Source of the DNA: Calditrichota bacterium | Lineage (GTDB): Bacteria > Calditrichota > Calditrichia > Calditrichales > Calditrichaceae | Length of the DNA stretch: 64,000 bases | NCBI GenBank assembly: GCA_003854985.1 | Contig: RQOG01000150.1 | Coordinates: forward strand, 1-64,000 | Direction: 5' to 3' | Shown here: in pieces, positions 38,842-48,523 of the stretch | How positions within the stretch are numbered: the stretch's first letter is position 1 | Layout of the letters: the number at the start of each line of letters is the position of its first letter | Translations under genes and position numbers: made by a program | The notes under the pieces: generated by a model | What the model was told of the DNA's origin: nothing | Database searches by the model: none | Seen by the model: the letters and a program-made list of their open reading frames with translations, nothing else

Positions 38842-41162
38842 TATCCAATCATAAAGACCAGCGAATCGAAATGTGGATTAACGGGATTGTTCAGGGCGTT
38901 GGTTTTAGGCCGTTTGTATATAAACTTGCTCAAAAATTTAAGTTAACGGGTTTTGTATCGAATCATAGCAAAGGCGTATTGATTGAAGCACAGGGCGCTC
39001 AAAATAATTTAAAGCTATTTTTGAGATCACTTAAAGTTGAAGCGCCCCCCTTTTCACAAATTATTGATGTCAATTTTAAAAATATCTCTCTGAAAGAAGA
39101 AGAACATTTCACCATTAAAACCTCGGTAGACAATGCAGAAATTCATACCTTAATATCACCCGATCTTTGTGTATGTGACGATTGTTTGGCCGAATTGTTT
39201 AATCCTGATAACAGAAGGTATTTATATCCGTTTATAAACTGCACCAATTGTGGACCGCGTTATACAATTATAGAAGGTATTCCCTATGACAGACAGAAAA
39301 CAACTATGTCAAAATTTAAGATGTGTCCGGCATGTCAGCAGGAATATGATAATCCAACTGACAGACGATTTCATGCCCAGCCAAATGCCTGCCCTGCTTG
39401 CGGACCAAGGGTTTGGTACGAAGAAGTAAAAAACAATTTAAACCGGTTCCATGATCTTGAAGCTTTTGATGAAACAATTGATGCGATACTGGAAGGTAAG
39501 ATTTTAGCCATAAAAGGACTCGGAGGTTTTCATCTTGCGGTTGATGCACGAAATCATGATGCCGTTAAAAGGCTTCGTGAACGGAAAAACCGGGAAGAAA
39601 AACCATTGGCCATCATGGTTGAAAACCTGGACGATATAGATAAAATTGCCATTACAACTAAAAACGATATTAAGCTTCTCACAGGTTATACCCGGCCAAT
39701 CGTTTTATTAAAAAAAAGAAATACCAGCCTACTGGCAGAAAATATAGCACCCGGTAACCCCAGATTGGGGATAATGCTGCCCTACACCCCGCTCCATTAC
39801 ATACTTTTCTATTTATTAAGAAAAAAGACATATGGCTCTGATTTTCCTGTTTTGGTTATGACAAGCGCAAATATATCAGAAGAACCGATCGCTATTGATA
39901 ACGACGAAGCAAGGGCCCGGCTTTCCAAAATCGCCGATGCGTTTCTCATGCATAACAGAGATATTTTGATTCGTTCTGATGATTCGGTGGTTTTAACGGT
40001 CGATAAACAAACCCAATTCATTAGAAGAAGTCGCGGTTATGTGCCCGGTCCTGTCTTTATTTTAAATGACGGACCTGAAATATTAGGTACAGGCTGTGAA
40101 TTAAAGAATACGCTATGTTTTTTAAAAGACAATAAAGCGTTTGTAAGCCAGCATATCGGCGATCTTGAGAACCTTGCGGCGTACAATTTTTTTAATGAAT
40201 CCTTTGCACACCTGAAAAAACTATTGAAAACCGATCCGGATGTTATTATCTGCGATATGCATCCCGGCTATTTTTCTACACAATGGGCCATACAACAACA
40301 AGGAAAGACTATTATTCAGGTTCAGCATCATCATGCACATTTGGCGGCCTGTATGGCCGAACATCAAATAGATCAACAAGTGATAGGAATAATACTGGAT
40401 GGCACGGGTCTTGGTACTGATAAAAAAATCTGGGGCGGCGAAGTACTTATCGGCAATTATACAGGTTTCCGTCGTTTTGCGCATCTGGAATATTTACCCT
40501 TACCCGGTGGAGATGCCGCAACCAAAGAACCCTGGAGAATTGCCACGGGCTACTTACAGTATCTTTTTGAAAAAGATTTTCCTGATCTGCCTGCTTTAGA
40601 AGGTTTTCAAACTCCTGTTATACGAAGAATGACTGAAAATAACATAAACTGTATACTCACCAGCAGCTGCGGGAGGTTGTTTGACGCGGTAGCCGCTATG
40701 TCGGGAGGCAAAGCTGTTATCAGATATGAAGCACAGGCCGCCGTCGAATTAATGCAAGTCGTAAAAACGCTCAATGTAAAGCCATTTGATTATAATATAA
40801 ATATTCCGGAAATTTCTTTGAAACCTTTTTTATCTTCCGTGATAGCAGCGTTGAAAAACGGTGAAAAGTTTTCTAAAATAGCTGAAAGATTTCATCGTAC
40901 CTTGATAAATATTTTTTCGGAGATTGCACAAAAAGCCCGCAAGGAATCCGGAGTTAATACGGTTGTTTTGAGCGGCGGAGTGATGCAAAATGAAATTATT
41001 TTAAGGGGTTTGATCGTTGCATTAAATAAGGAAGGTTTCAGAGTCTTATATCACCGGCAGGTGCCTGCCAACGATGGAGGAATTTCCTTAGGACAGGCAA
41101 TAATAGGAAGAATGCTGGTTAAATCGGGTATGAATAAACCTGAATACTCTGAATTTAAATGA
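38838..41162 (+). CDS. hypF: Carbamoyltransferase HypF
   Basis: 774 residues, the usual length. HypF makes the carbamoyl group that becomes the cyanide ligands of the NiFe centre. Domains in order: acylphosphatase (~10-95, GIVQGVGFRPFVYKLAQKF), two zinc-finger motifs (~108-190, CVCDDCLAELFNPD, CTNCGPRYT, CPACQQEYD, CPACGP), a YrdC-like domain (~205-385, LAIKGLGGFHLAVDA) and the Kae1-like carbamoyltransferase (~410-765, QHHHAHLAACMAEHQ, LDGTGLGTD, VVLSGGVMQNEIIL). Its ATG overlaps the hypB stop. Confidence 0.97.
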   Translation: MISNHKDQRIEMWINGIVQGVGFRPFVYKLAQKFKLTGFVSNHSKGVLIEAQGAQNNLKLFLRSLKVEAPPFSQIIDVNFKNISLKEEEHFTIKTSVDNAEIHTLISPDLCVCDDCLAELFNPDNRRYLYPFINCTNCGPRYTIIEGIPYDRQKTTMSKFKMCPACQQEYDNPTDRRFHAQPNACPACGPRVWYEEVKNNLNRFHDLEAFDETIDAILEGKILAIKGLGGFHLAVDARNHDAVKRLRERKNREEKPLAIMVENLDDIDKIAITTKNDIKLLTGYTRPIVLLKKRNTSLLAENIAPGNPRLGIMLPYTPLHYILFYLLRKKTYGSDFPVLVMTSANISEEPIAIDNDEARARLSKIADAFLMHNRDILIRSDDSVVLTVDKQTQFIRRSRGYVPGPVFILNDGPEILGTGCELKNTLCFLKDNKAFVSQHIGDLENLAAYNFFNESFAHLKKLLKTDPDVIICDMHPGYFSTQWAIQQQGKTIIQVQHHHAHLAACMAEHQIDQQVIGIILDGTGLGTDKKIWGGEVLIGNYTGFRRFAHLEYLPLPGGDAATKEPWRIATGYLQYLFEKDFPDLPALEGFQTPVIRRMTENNINCILTSSCGRLFDAVAAMSGGKAVIRYEAQAAVELMQVVKTLNVKPFDYNINIPEISLKPFLSSVIAALKNGEKFSKIAERFHRTLINIFSEIAQKARKESGVNTVVLSGGVMQNEIILRGLIVALNKEGFRVLYHRQVPANDGGISLGQAIIGRMLVKSGMNKPEYSEFK

Positions 41163-41177
41163 AGGAGCAATTACGGA

Positions 41178-41474
41178 ATGTGTTTGGCAATACCTGGTAA
41201 AGTAATAGAAATATTTGAAGAAAATAACCTTAAAATGGGTAAAATCGATTATAATGGCGTGATTAATAAAGCCTGTCTGGCTTATGTCCCGGAAGTTGTA
41301 ACCGGACAATACGTCATCGTTCATGCCGGTTTTGCGATATCAATGCTCGATGAGGAAGAAGCCCAACGGTCTTTTGAAGCGTGGGATGATTTTGCTGATC
41401 GCATACGGGAGGAGGGGTATGAGGTAACCAGCGCTCCGCTTTCGGATAAGAAACGTAAAGAAAGTGACAAATAG
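41178..41474 (+). CDS. hypC: Hydrogenase assembly chaperone HypC/HybG
   Basis: 98 residues beginning [17 protein letters not shown]; the conserved Cys2 binds iron on the Fe(CN)2CO carrier with HypD and docks onto the hydrogenase precursor. [20 protein letters not shown] is the second family block. The C-terminus carries about 20 extra charged residues. GAAGGAG lies 10-15 bases upstream. hypD begins 2 nt after its stop. Confidence 0.95.
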   Translation: MCLAIPGKVIEIFEENNLKMGKIDYNGVINKACLAYVPEVVTGQYVIVHAGFAISMLDEEEAQRSFEAWDDFADRIREEGYEVTSAPLSDKKRKESDK

Positions 41475-41476
41475 AA

Positions 41477-42574
41477 TTGAAATATATTGATGAATATCGT
41501 GATCCTGAGAAGATTAAAAGTATTCTAAAGGAGATAGAAACAGAAGTTACCAGGCCATGGGTAATCATGGAAATCTGCGGCGGTCAGACCCATTCAATTA
41601 TAAAAAATGGCATCGACCAGCTTCTTCCCAAAAACATTGAACTGGTTCATGGACCGGGTTGTCCTGTATGCGTTACGCCTTTGGAATTAATTGATCAGGC
41701 TTTGCAAATTGCCGCCAGGCCTGATGTTATCTTTACCTCATTCGGAGATATGCTGCGTGTTCCGGGCAGCAATAAGGATCTTTTTAAAGTAAAATCCGAA
41801 GGCGGCGATGTGCGTATCGTTTATTCCCCTCTTGAATCACTTAAGATTGCACGTGAAAATCCGGATAAAGAAGTTGTATTTTTTGCCGTTGGCTTCGAAA
41901 CTACTGCTCCCGGAAATGCAATGGCCGTATATCAGGCTGCCAGAGAACATTTAAAAAATTTCACTGAACTGGTCAGCCATGTTCTTGTACCACCGGCGAT
42001 TAAAGCGTTGCTTTCGTCCCCTAAGAACAGAGTACAGGGTTATCTTGCCGCCGGTCATGTTTGTGCGGTCATGGGCTGGAGCGAATATGAGCCAATAGCA
42101 GAACAATACAAAGTACCGGTTGTGCCAACAGGCTTTGAACCCATGGATATTTTATCAGGTATTCTGAGCGTTATCAGGCAACTGGAAAAAGGCGAATATA
42201 AAGTTGATAATCAATATGCACGCGCCGTTTCCAAGAACGGGAATGAAGCCGCACAAAAAATAATAAATGAAGTTTATGAAATATGCGATCGTAAATGGAG
42301 GGGTATCGGCGTTATTCCGGCGAGTGGCATGTGCCTAAAAGAAAAATATGCTGATTATGACGCGGGAAAAAAATTCGGGGTTTCCAATATTGAAACGCAT
42401 GAACCGGAAGTCTGTATCAGCGGTATTATATTGCAGGGTTTAAAAAAACCGATTGATTGTCCGGCTTTTGGAAAAGCCTGCACACCGCAGCATCCTCTTG
42501 GAGCAACAATGGTTTCCAGCGAAGGCGCCTGTGCGGCCTATTATCGCTATCAAAGGTTTAAAACAAATATTTAA
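41477..42574 (+). CDS. hypD: Hydrogenase maturation factor HypD, TTG start
   Basis: 365 residues. HypD carries a [4Fe-4S] cluster and works with HypC and HypE to assemble the Fe(CN)2CO moiety. Conserved blocks: [94 protein letters not shown] and the C-terminal cysteines ([16 protein letters not shown]). The only in-frame start before the conserved N-terminus is TTG at 41477, two bases after the hypC stop, so its translation probably depends on ribosomes leaving hypC. Confidence 0.96.
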   Translation: MKYIDEYRDPEKIKSILKEIETEVTRPWVIMEICGGQTHSIIKNGIDQLLPKNIELVHGPGCPVCVTPLELIDQALQIAARPDVIFTSFGDMLRVPGSNKDLFKVKSEGGDVRIVYSPLESLKIARENPDKEVVFFAVGFETTAPGNAMAVYQAAREHLKNFTELVSHVLVPPAIKALLSSPKNRVQGYLAAGHVCAVMGWSEYEPIAEQYKVPVVPTGFEPMDILSGILSVIRQLEKGEYKVDNQYARAVSKNGNEAAQKIINEVYEICDRKWRGIGVIPASGMCLKEKYADYDAGKKFGVSNIETHEPEVCISGIILQGLKKPIDCPAFGKACTPQHPLGATMVSSEGACAAYYRYQRFKTNI

Positions 42575-42629
42575 AACATTCATAATGTTATTATAAATAG
42601 TAATACATTTACGATATTGTCTAATTTTA

Positions 42630-43697
42630 ATGAAGAACGGAACTATGGAAAATGATGATTTTGCTTTAAGTTGTCCGACGCCGATACTGAATTATGATAC
42701 CATACAATTAGCGCATGGAGCGGGCGGGCGTCTATCGGCTGAACTTATAGAAAAAGTATTTTTACCCTGTTTTGAAAATGAAATTTTATTAAAACTTGAA
42801 GACCAGGCTCAACTGGAAAAACCGAACGGGCGTATTGCTTTTACAACGGATTCGTTTGTTGTCAGTCCTATATTTTTCCCGGGAGGCAATATTGGCGATC
42901 TGGCCGTGAACGGTACCGTAAATGATATCTGCATGAGCGGCGCCATTCCGCTTTACCTGAGCGTCGGGTTTATCATTGAGGAAGGATTCGAAGTCAGTGA
43001 ACTTTGCAGGATCGTCGATTCGATGGGCAAAGCGGCCAAAACGGCTGGTGTCCGTATTGTTACCGGCGATACGAAAGTTGTTAACAGGGGTAGTTGTGAT
43101 AAAATTTTTATCAATACAAGCGGAATAGGAGTTATTCCAAACGATATCAATTTAGGTGCCGGTTATATAAAACCGGGCGATAAGGTTATTCTTTCGGGCA
43201 CCATCGCCGATCATGGTATGTCCGTCATGACAGCCCGTGATGGATTGTCATTTGAATCCAGGATCAATAGCGATACGGCAGGATTAAATTATCTTGTAAG
43301 AGATATGTTCAAAGTGAGTAAAAAAATACATGCCATGCGTGATCCTACCCGTGGTGGCGTGGCTGCCATATTGAATGAATTTGCCCGTTCATCAAATACC
43401 GGTATCCGTTTATTTGAAGAAACAATTCCCGTTTCAGATGAAGTGAAAGGAGCCTGCGAACTGTTGGGATTAGATCCGCTTTATGTTGCAAACGAAGGTA
43501 AACTAATTGCCATAACGGCCTCTGAAGACGCCGGGAAAATTGTGGAAAAAATGCAGTGCAACGATTTAGGGAAAAAGGCCTGCATTATAGGCGAAGTAAC
43601 AGATGAAAATGCTGGTAAGGTAACCCTGCGAAATATTTATGGAATCGAACGTATCCTTGATATGCCTATTGGCGAACAGCTTCCGAGAATTTGTTAA
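42630..43697 (+). CDS. hypE: Hydrogenase maturation factor HypE
   Basis: 355 residues of the AIR synthase fold. HypE accepts the carbamoyl group from HypF on its C-terminal Cys and dehydrates it to a thiocyanate. The N-terminal IQLAHGAGGRLSAELIEKVF, ATP-site residues FTTDSFVVSPIFFPGGNIGD, MRDPTRGGVAAILNEFA and the terminal PRIC, with the reactive Cys as last residue, are all present. ATG at 42645 is an alternative start; neither has a strong Shine-Dalgarno. It ends the hyp cluster, facing the ACT-domain gene convergently. Confidence 0.97.
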   Translation: MKNGTMENDDFALSCPTPILNYDTIQLAHGAGGRLSAELIEKVFLPCFENEILLKLEDQAQLEKPNGRIAFTTDSFVVSPIFFPGGNIGDLAVNGTVNDICMSGAIPLYLSVGFIIEEGFEVSELCRIVDSMGKAAKTAGVRIVTGDTKVVNRGSCDKIFINTSGIGVIPNDINLGAGYIKPGDKVILSGTIADHGMSVMTARDGLSFESRINSDTAGLNYLVRDMFKVSKKIHAMRDPTRGGVAAILNEFARSSNTGIRLFEETIPVSDEVKGACELLGLDPLYVANEGKLIAITASEDAGKIVEKMQCNDLGKKACIIGEVTDENAGKVTLRNIYGIERILDMPIGEQLPRIC

Positions 43698-43716
43698 ACT
43701 TTAACCAGAATGTCAT

Positions 43717-43737
43717 TCCCGTACATCAATTACGGGA
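43717..43737. terminator. Hairpin between convergent hypE and ACT genes
   Basis: TCCCGTA (43717-43723), 7-nt loop, TACGGGA (43731-43737). It overlaps the last codons of the ACT gene (stop at 43732-43730). No long T tract on either side, so termination function is plausible but not certain. Confidence 0.45.
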
Positions 43738-44188
43738 GCTCAAAAAGCGAAAGCAAAGCATTTTTTGCCCGGTCAAATTCCTGGATATCAATAACACAGG
43801 ATATGGTGGAAATACTGCTGGATATGCCTAAAATATTAATTCCTGCCTTACCGAGCGTAAAACAAAACTTAGCAGCAACAGCGGGTTTCTCTCTAAAGTG
43901 CGGGCCGTAAACGCCAACTATCCCGACATATTCACGCTTTTTGATCGCCCGCGATTTAAATTCAATATCTTCCTGGAGAATTTTATCAATTTCATCCTCA
44001 ACATCGGTATCAACGCAAAATGCCAGTACGGCTCTGTTATCGGGGGAGCTTGTTTCCGTTATATAAGATAAATTAATTTCCTTCTTTCCAAAAATATGCA
44101 GTATCTCTGCAGCCGAACCAGGTTTATCTTCGAGAACGATTGAATAAAGCGTTAAATTTTTTTGTTCAACAAATCCCCCGATTTTCAT
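43730..44188 (-). CDS. Tandem ACT-domain protein
   Basis: 152 residues that form two ACT domains: the first ~8-75 (LTLYSIVLEDKPGSAAEILH, INLSYITETSSPD), the second ~85-150 (VGIVGVYGPHFREKPAVAAK, GINILGISSSISTISCVID). The second closely resembles the regulatory domains of aspartokinase, but no kinase domain is attached. ACT pairs usually bind amino acids. GAGGA precedes the ATG. It lies 18 nt after the histidine kinase stop, so the sensor and the ACT protein are probably co-expressed. Confidence 0.82.
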   Translation of the reverse strand: MKIGGFVEQKNLTLYSIVLEDKPGSAAEILHIFGKKEINLSYITETSSPDNRAVLAFCVDTDVEDEIDKILQEDIEFKSRAIKKREYVGIVGVYGPHFREKPAVAAKFCFTLGKAGINILGISSSISTISCVIDIQEFDRAKNALLSLFELP

Positions 44189-44206
44189 AATCTGATCCTC
44201 TACTCT

Positions 44207-45550
44207 TTAAGTTAATGGTAATAAAATTTTAACTGTGGTACCTTTGTCGAGTTCAGAGTCAACGGAAATCTTACCACCGTAATTATCCACGATATTTTTT
44301 ACCAGACTTAATCCAAGACCGGTGCCATAACTTACGGCTTTTTTTGCATTTTCTCCACGATAAAATTCTGAGAAAACTTTTGGCAAATCTTCTTCTTTTA
44401 TTCCTATTCCGGTATCTTCGACGACGAACTCATAATAATTACTTTCTACACGGGTTTTAACTTTAACCGATCCCTGACTTCTTGTATAGTTAATGGCGTT
44501 ACTGATTATATTATTGAAGACCCTTATCAAATCTGTTTTTTTATATTTTACCTTTACTTCTTCCGTTTCGGAACTTAATTCATCTATAAATTTGATATTT
44601 TTATGTTGCGCGCTTGGTAATTCTGAGGCAATTATTTCGCGGATCAGCGTATTGATGTGTAATTCCTCCACGCCTTCCGTCCGATATGAATCCGGGCTTT
44701 TGGATAACTCCAGTAATTCTTTGATTATTTCCAGCATTTGCCCTGCTCTGTTCGACGCTCTTTTTAAGGAATCCAATACCTTATTATCCATTTTATCATA
44801 ATAGGATTTTAGTAAAGCGTCAATTGTTGATTTCAGAGCTACAATCGGTGATTTTAATTCATGTGAGGCAAACTGGAAAAACTGAGATTTCTGCTTGTCT
44901 GCTTCGATTAGTTTTTGATTTTGAGTATCAATAATCCTTTTACTCTCTCTGTAAATAGTCATAAAAGTCATGCAGATATAAGCGGTTACATAAACAGTAA
45001 TCACAAAAACAATCACGACCAATGAAACTAAAATAGCATTGGAATGCAGGTCCTGGCTAAATACGTTGTGGTGATGAATAATGCCAAAGGCTTCGGCAAA
45101 AACCAATCCGGAAAAAAGCACAGCAACTATGGTTGCAAATACCAACGGCAGCCACCTGGGAAATAAAATACTGCTTAAGACCACATGAAACACATAAAAA
45201 AGATAAATCGGATTTTCAATACCTCCGGTCAGATGTACTAATTGCGTTAAAAAAATTAGATCGATAATGATATGAATGGAAAGCAGTATAATCTCTGTCA
45301 TCAGTGAAATTTCTTTAAAGAGCCTAAGAGTAATGAAATGTATTATATTTATTCCGGCCAGTATACTTAAGGTAATCCACATTTCTTCATAATTCACCGG
45401 TATTTCGAAAAAAGCCTTGGATAACCAGGAAGCTATGAAAAAACTGAATACGGCAAGCCATCTTAACCTGATCGACCAGGTTAAACGGGAATGCAGAATA
45501 ACGGTTGTTAAAAACGGCGTTCTTTCAGGATTAAATAATTCCATTCGCAA
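44207..45550 (-). CDS. Membrane sensor histidine kinase, orphan
   Basis: 447 residues. About six transmembrane helices (~25-210) form the sensor part with no large outside domain, similar in layout to RegB/PrrB-type redox sensors. HisKA follows: the H-box FFQFASHELKSPIVALKSTI, phospho-acceptor His about residue 229. HATPase_c shows N-box FNNIISNAINYT, G1 VEDTGIGIKEEDL, F-box FSEFYRGENA and G2 GTGLGLSLVKNIV. No response regulator is adjacent; the partner gene is the tandem-ACT protein. TTG at 45550 has a spaced Shine-Dalgarno; ATG two codons later is possible. Confidence 0.92.
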   Translation of the reverse strand: MRMELFNPERTPFLTTVILHSRLTWSIRLRWLAVFSFFIASWLSKAFFEIPVNYEEMWITLSILAGINIIHFITLRLFKEISLMTEIILLSIHIIIDLIFLTQLVHLTGGIENPIYLFYVFHVVLSSILFPRWLPLVFATIVAVLFSGLVFAEAFGIIHHHNVFSQDLHSNAILVSLVVIVFVITVYVTAYICMTFMTIYRESKRIIDTQNQKLIEADKQKSQFFQFASHELKSPIVALKSTIDALLKSYYDKMDNKVLDSLKRASNRAGQMLEIIKELLELSKSPDSYRTEGVEELHINTLIREIIASELPSAQHKNIKFIDELSSETEEVKVKYKKTDLIRVFNNIISNAINYTRSQGSVKVKTRVESNYYEFVVEDTGIGIKEEDLPKVFSEFYRGENAKKAVSYGTGLGLSLVKNIVDNYGGKISVDSELDKGTTVKILLPLT

Positions 45551-45662
45551 AAATTTTACCCTTTCCGGCCTAAATCGTATTCCTTAAAATCCATCTATAC
45601 TGATAATAGAATATATTTATTTTTAATAACCGAAAAAAGTTAATTTTAAACTTGTTTTCATA

Positions 45663-46694
45663 TTAATTAAAACTAATAAGAGCTTTTATGATTTCATCCT
45701 GATATTTATCGACAAGATCCATAGCCTGTTGTGTGTCTGAATAATCAAACCGATGCGTGATAAGGTGAAAAATATCAAGTTGTTTTGTTTCTACCAAATG
45801 GATTGCATTATTGAATTGTTTATTTTGCCTGCGCACATTATAAATGTTTATTTCTTTGCGTCTCAGAAGATGTATGTCGAATTCAATATGATCAACTTCC
45901 GGAATACCGACAATAACCAGGCTTCCTCCCGGTTTCAGCAAGTGCAGGGCATGATTGATGGCTTCCTGCTTTCCGCAGCATTCGAACACTGTATCTAAAC
46001 CTAATGGAACTTCAGCTAATATGCTTTTTACAATATCTGTTTTACCGGGATTTCCTATCCAGTTAGCGCCATGTAGTTTGCTTACATTTAATCGGTGATC
46101 GATCAGATCGGTCACAAATATTTTACCATGTTTTTTTAGCCGGATTGCTTCCATTACGCATAAGCCGATAGGACCGGCGCCTAAAATAGCCGTATCGCCT
46201 ATAAACGGCGTAAAACTCATGCTATGAAGAGCTATGGTTAATGGTTCCAGAAGTACACCATAGTCGGTGGAAATTGCATCGGGTAGCTTAAAACACACTT
46301 TTTCAGGAACAACAATAAATTCCTGCATACAGCCTTCCGCTTCACTTGGATTTCCCAAAAAGGTGAGATTCCGGCAGGTATGTTCTCTTCCTGCCAGACA
46401 TTGATCACATTTACCGCATGATATAGCCGGTTCAATGGCTACCCTGTCTCCGAGAACCAGATTACGGACTTCTTTACCTGTTCCCACAACTGTGGCCGTG
46501 GCTTCGTGTCCTATCGAAAAAGGATATTTAACAACCTGATTGCCGATACGTCCGGTTCGAAAATAGTGTAAATCGGAACCGCAGATACCAACCCAATTAA
46601 TCATTAGTTTTACATGATCACCGGCTGTAATAGACGGTTCTTCCGCATCAATGATTTTTATATGTCCCAATGAAGATAGTATGACTTTTTTCAT
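45663..46694 (-). CDS. Zinc-dependent medium-chain alcohol dehydrogenase (sorbitol/polyol type)
   Basis: 343 residues of the MDR superfamily. Catalytic zinc ligands lie in GICGSDLHYF (Cys) and IGHEATATV (His-Glu); structural zinc is bound by CGKCDQCLAGREHTC. The Rossmann motif is AILGAGPIGLCVMEAI, followed by the acidic FVTDLIDHR, which favours NAD over NADP. Closest by pattern to sorbitol/xylitol dehydrogenases and L-threonine dehydrogenase; the substrate cannot be settled. It lies 19 nt after the small unknown gene and is last in the run from the partner-switching module. Confidence 0.9.
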   Translation of the reverse strand: MKKVILSSLGHIKIIDAEEPSITAGDHVKLMINWVGICGSDLHYFRTGRIGNQVVKYPFSIGHEATATVVGTGKEVRNLVLGDRVAIEPAISCGKCDQCLAGREHTCRNLTFLGNPSEAEGCMQEFIVVPEKVCFKLPDAISTDYGVLLEPLTIALHSMSFTPFIGDTAILGAGPIGLCVMEAIRLKKHGKIFVTDLIDHRLNVSKLHGANWIGNPGKTDIVKSILAEVPLGLDTVFECCGKQEAINHALHLLKPGGSLVIVGIPEVDHIEFDIHLLRRKEINIYNVRRQNKQFNNAIHLVETKQLDIFHLITHRFDYSDTQQAMDLVDKYQDEIIKALISFN

Positions 46695-46713
46695 TTTAAT
46701 CGTCCTGATTAAA

Positions 46714-46908
46714 TTAATGAATCGTATCCTGATCGTTTTTACTATAAAAATTCTGAAGAAAAAAACTCTCTTTAGGCGATAAATTAAACCGAAACGAGGC
46801 TTCGTTTATTAATGTTTTTTTGTCAGCAGCAGGATTTTCTTTTAAATGTTCTGATATCCAGCGTACCGCCTTTTTTATGGCTTCATTATCGGGAATTATG
46901 GTCGTCAA
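46714..46908 (-). CDS. Small conserved-looking helical protein
   Basis: 64 residues from a TTG start: TTIIPDNEAIKKAVRWISEH, then DKKTLINEASFRFNLSPKES and FFLQNFY. I prefer TTG 46908 because AGGAAGG lies nine bases before it and the gene then begins just after the upstream stop. An ATG at 46950 would overlap the phosphatase gene by 38 nt. The pattern (AIKKAVRWISEHL...LSPKESFFL) looks like a conserved two- or three-helix domain, but I do not know its function. Confidence 0.65.
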   Translation of the reverse strand: MTTIIPDNEAIKKAVRWISEHLKENPAADKKTLINEASFRFNLSPKESFFLQNFYSKNDQDTIH

Positions 46909-46912
46909 TTCT

Positions 46913-48502
46913 TTATGCCTTCCTGATAAGATAAAGGGCTGTGATATCATCGCTCTGCGGTGTATCTCCGGTAAAATCCTTTATATCTATGATTAACCGG
47001 TCTATAAAATCTTTTGCAGTTATGTCCGCTTTACTTTTATCAGTTAAATACTTATCCAGGGGAAAAACATCTTCAAATTGTGTCTCCCGGGCATTCATCG
47101 CTTCTGTAACGCCATCGGTATACAACAACAGACGATCTCCGGATTCAATGAGATTCTTTTCAGTCTGGTAAGGAAATTCTATACCCATCATACCAAAAGG
47201 TACGCCGCCTGTTTTGAGTTCTATAATCTTTTTACCGGCTTTAAGCAGGTAAATCTGGTTATGCCCGGCGTTCAGGCTTTCTAATTCCCCTGTTTGCGGA
47301 TTCAGCAGAGCAATAAAAAAGGTTATATACTTATCAATTGTAGAGGCATTGTAAATAATCATATTTAATTTTTTAGCCATCGATATTAAATCGATTCCTG
47401 CATCCAGGTAAGCCGACAAAGAAGCGTGGAGACTACTGACAAGCAAAGCCGCTGGTATTCCTTTTCCGGACACATCGGCTACGATTAATGCATATCTTTT
47501 GTCTTTCAAAAGTATACAATCATAATAATCGCCGCCAACAAATTTAGTCGGAATATTAACACCGGCAATATCATATCCTGAAATATCGGGTAAAGAATCC
47601 GGTATGATCTGTTTTTGGATGGCCGCCGCAACGGATATATCCTGTTCAATTTTCTGTTTTTCCAGTGTTTGTTCATGCAGAAAATGATTTTCCAGGGTAA
47701 CATTGACCTGACGCGCAAAAGAATCCAGTAATAACTGATCCGTTGTATCAAAAGCAATAACGCCCTGACGGCTTTCTTTCTGGTACAGTTTAAAGTCGTA
47801 TTTTTTACCGTTGAATTTAAAAACCGACGAGATGTATTCATTATTTTTTATTAACGGCTTTTCTTTAAAGCGTGAAGGGAAAAATATTTTATTGATAATC
47901 CGTTTTTTTTCTGTAACGGTTAATGATCCTTTGGAAGCGTTTGTTAAGGATACGACTCTGTTTAAGGCCAATTCCAGTATCCCATTTCCCTGCCCTAACC
48001 TGGAAATTTCAATGCCCGTATCCACCAGGCTATTAAGCTGAAGAATTTTCTGGTTCAATGAGAATACAAGTTCTTTTTCTTTTTGTTTATTGATAAATAC
48101 CTGATAAGAACTGTCCAGTAATTGGGCCATTCGCTGCAGAGATATTCTGTCATAATCATCATAAGCCTTTTTGTTTAACTTATCGCCTAATAACAAGGCA
48201 AAAGCAGATCCGTCAACCATAGACACTTTTAAAGATAGTCCCGGACGGGAATCCATTGAATCGGCAGAGTCATCATGTTCTTCTATGGGCATGAGATTTT
48301 TATTCCTTACAATCAGAAGATTCCAGGTATTTGCATTTTTTTCCCGATAATAAATATTTATACCAGAGATCATTAAATTTCCACGTACTATATGAAAAAA
48401 GCTTTTTGCTAATTCATTCAGATTCCGGGCTTTACTTAATAATTGAAATCCTTCCTGATAAGAAGCGGCTTCAAACTGTAGCTTTTCTATTAAATCATTC
48501 AA
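46913..48502 (-). CDS. GAF-type sensor with PP2C/SpoIIE (RsbU-like) phosphatase domain
   Basis: 529 residues. The N-terminal ~280 residues form one or two GAF-like sensor domains (KSFFHIVRGNLMISGINIYY; DTGIEISRLGQGNG) joined by coiled coil. The C-terminal PPM phosphatase (~295-529) has VGGDYYDCILL, IVADVSGKGIPAALLV, LNAGHNQIYLL, LLYTDGVTEAMNA and TPQSDDITALYLI, with all metal-binding Asp/Gly motifs intact. Such enzymes dephosphorylate a STAS antagonist to release a partner. Starts at TTG 48502 with AAGGA eight bases upstream. It is cytosolic, in contrast to the membrane phosphatase three genes upstream. Confidence 0.92.
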   Translation of the reverse strand: MNDLIEKLQFEAASYQEGFQLLSKARNLNELAKSFFHIVRGNLMISGINIYYREKNANTWNLLIVRNKNLMPIEEHDDSADSMDSRPGLSLKVSMVDGSAFALLLGDKLNKKAYDDYDRISLQRMAQLLDSSYQVFINKQKEKELVFSLNQKILQLNSLVDTGIEISRLGQGNGILELALNRVVSLTNASKGSLTVTEKKRIINKIFFPSRFKEKPLIKNNEYISSVFKFNGKKYDFKLYQKESRQGVIAFDTTDQLLLDSFARQVNVTLENHFLHEQTLEKQKIEQDISVAAAIQKQIIPDSLPDISGYDIAGVNIPTKFVGGDYYDCILLKDKRYALIVADVSGKGIPAALLVSSLHASLSAYLDAGIDLISMAKKLNMIIYNASTIDKYITFFIALLNPQTGELESLNAGHNQIYLLKAGKKIIELKTGGVPFGMMGIEFPYQTEKNLIESGDRLLLYTDGVTEAMNARETQFEDVFPLDKYLTDKSKADITAKDFIDRLIIDIKDFTGDTPQSDDITALYLIRKA

Positions 48503-48523
48503 AAAAAAATCCTTGATATATTT

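Noticed and set aside
43730-44188. Truncated aspartokinase
   Set aside because: The protein has its own Shine-Dalgarno-led start and two complete ACT domains; no kinase remnant lies upstream, where the histidine kinase gene sits.
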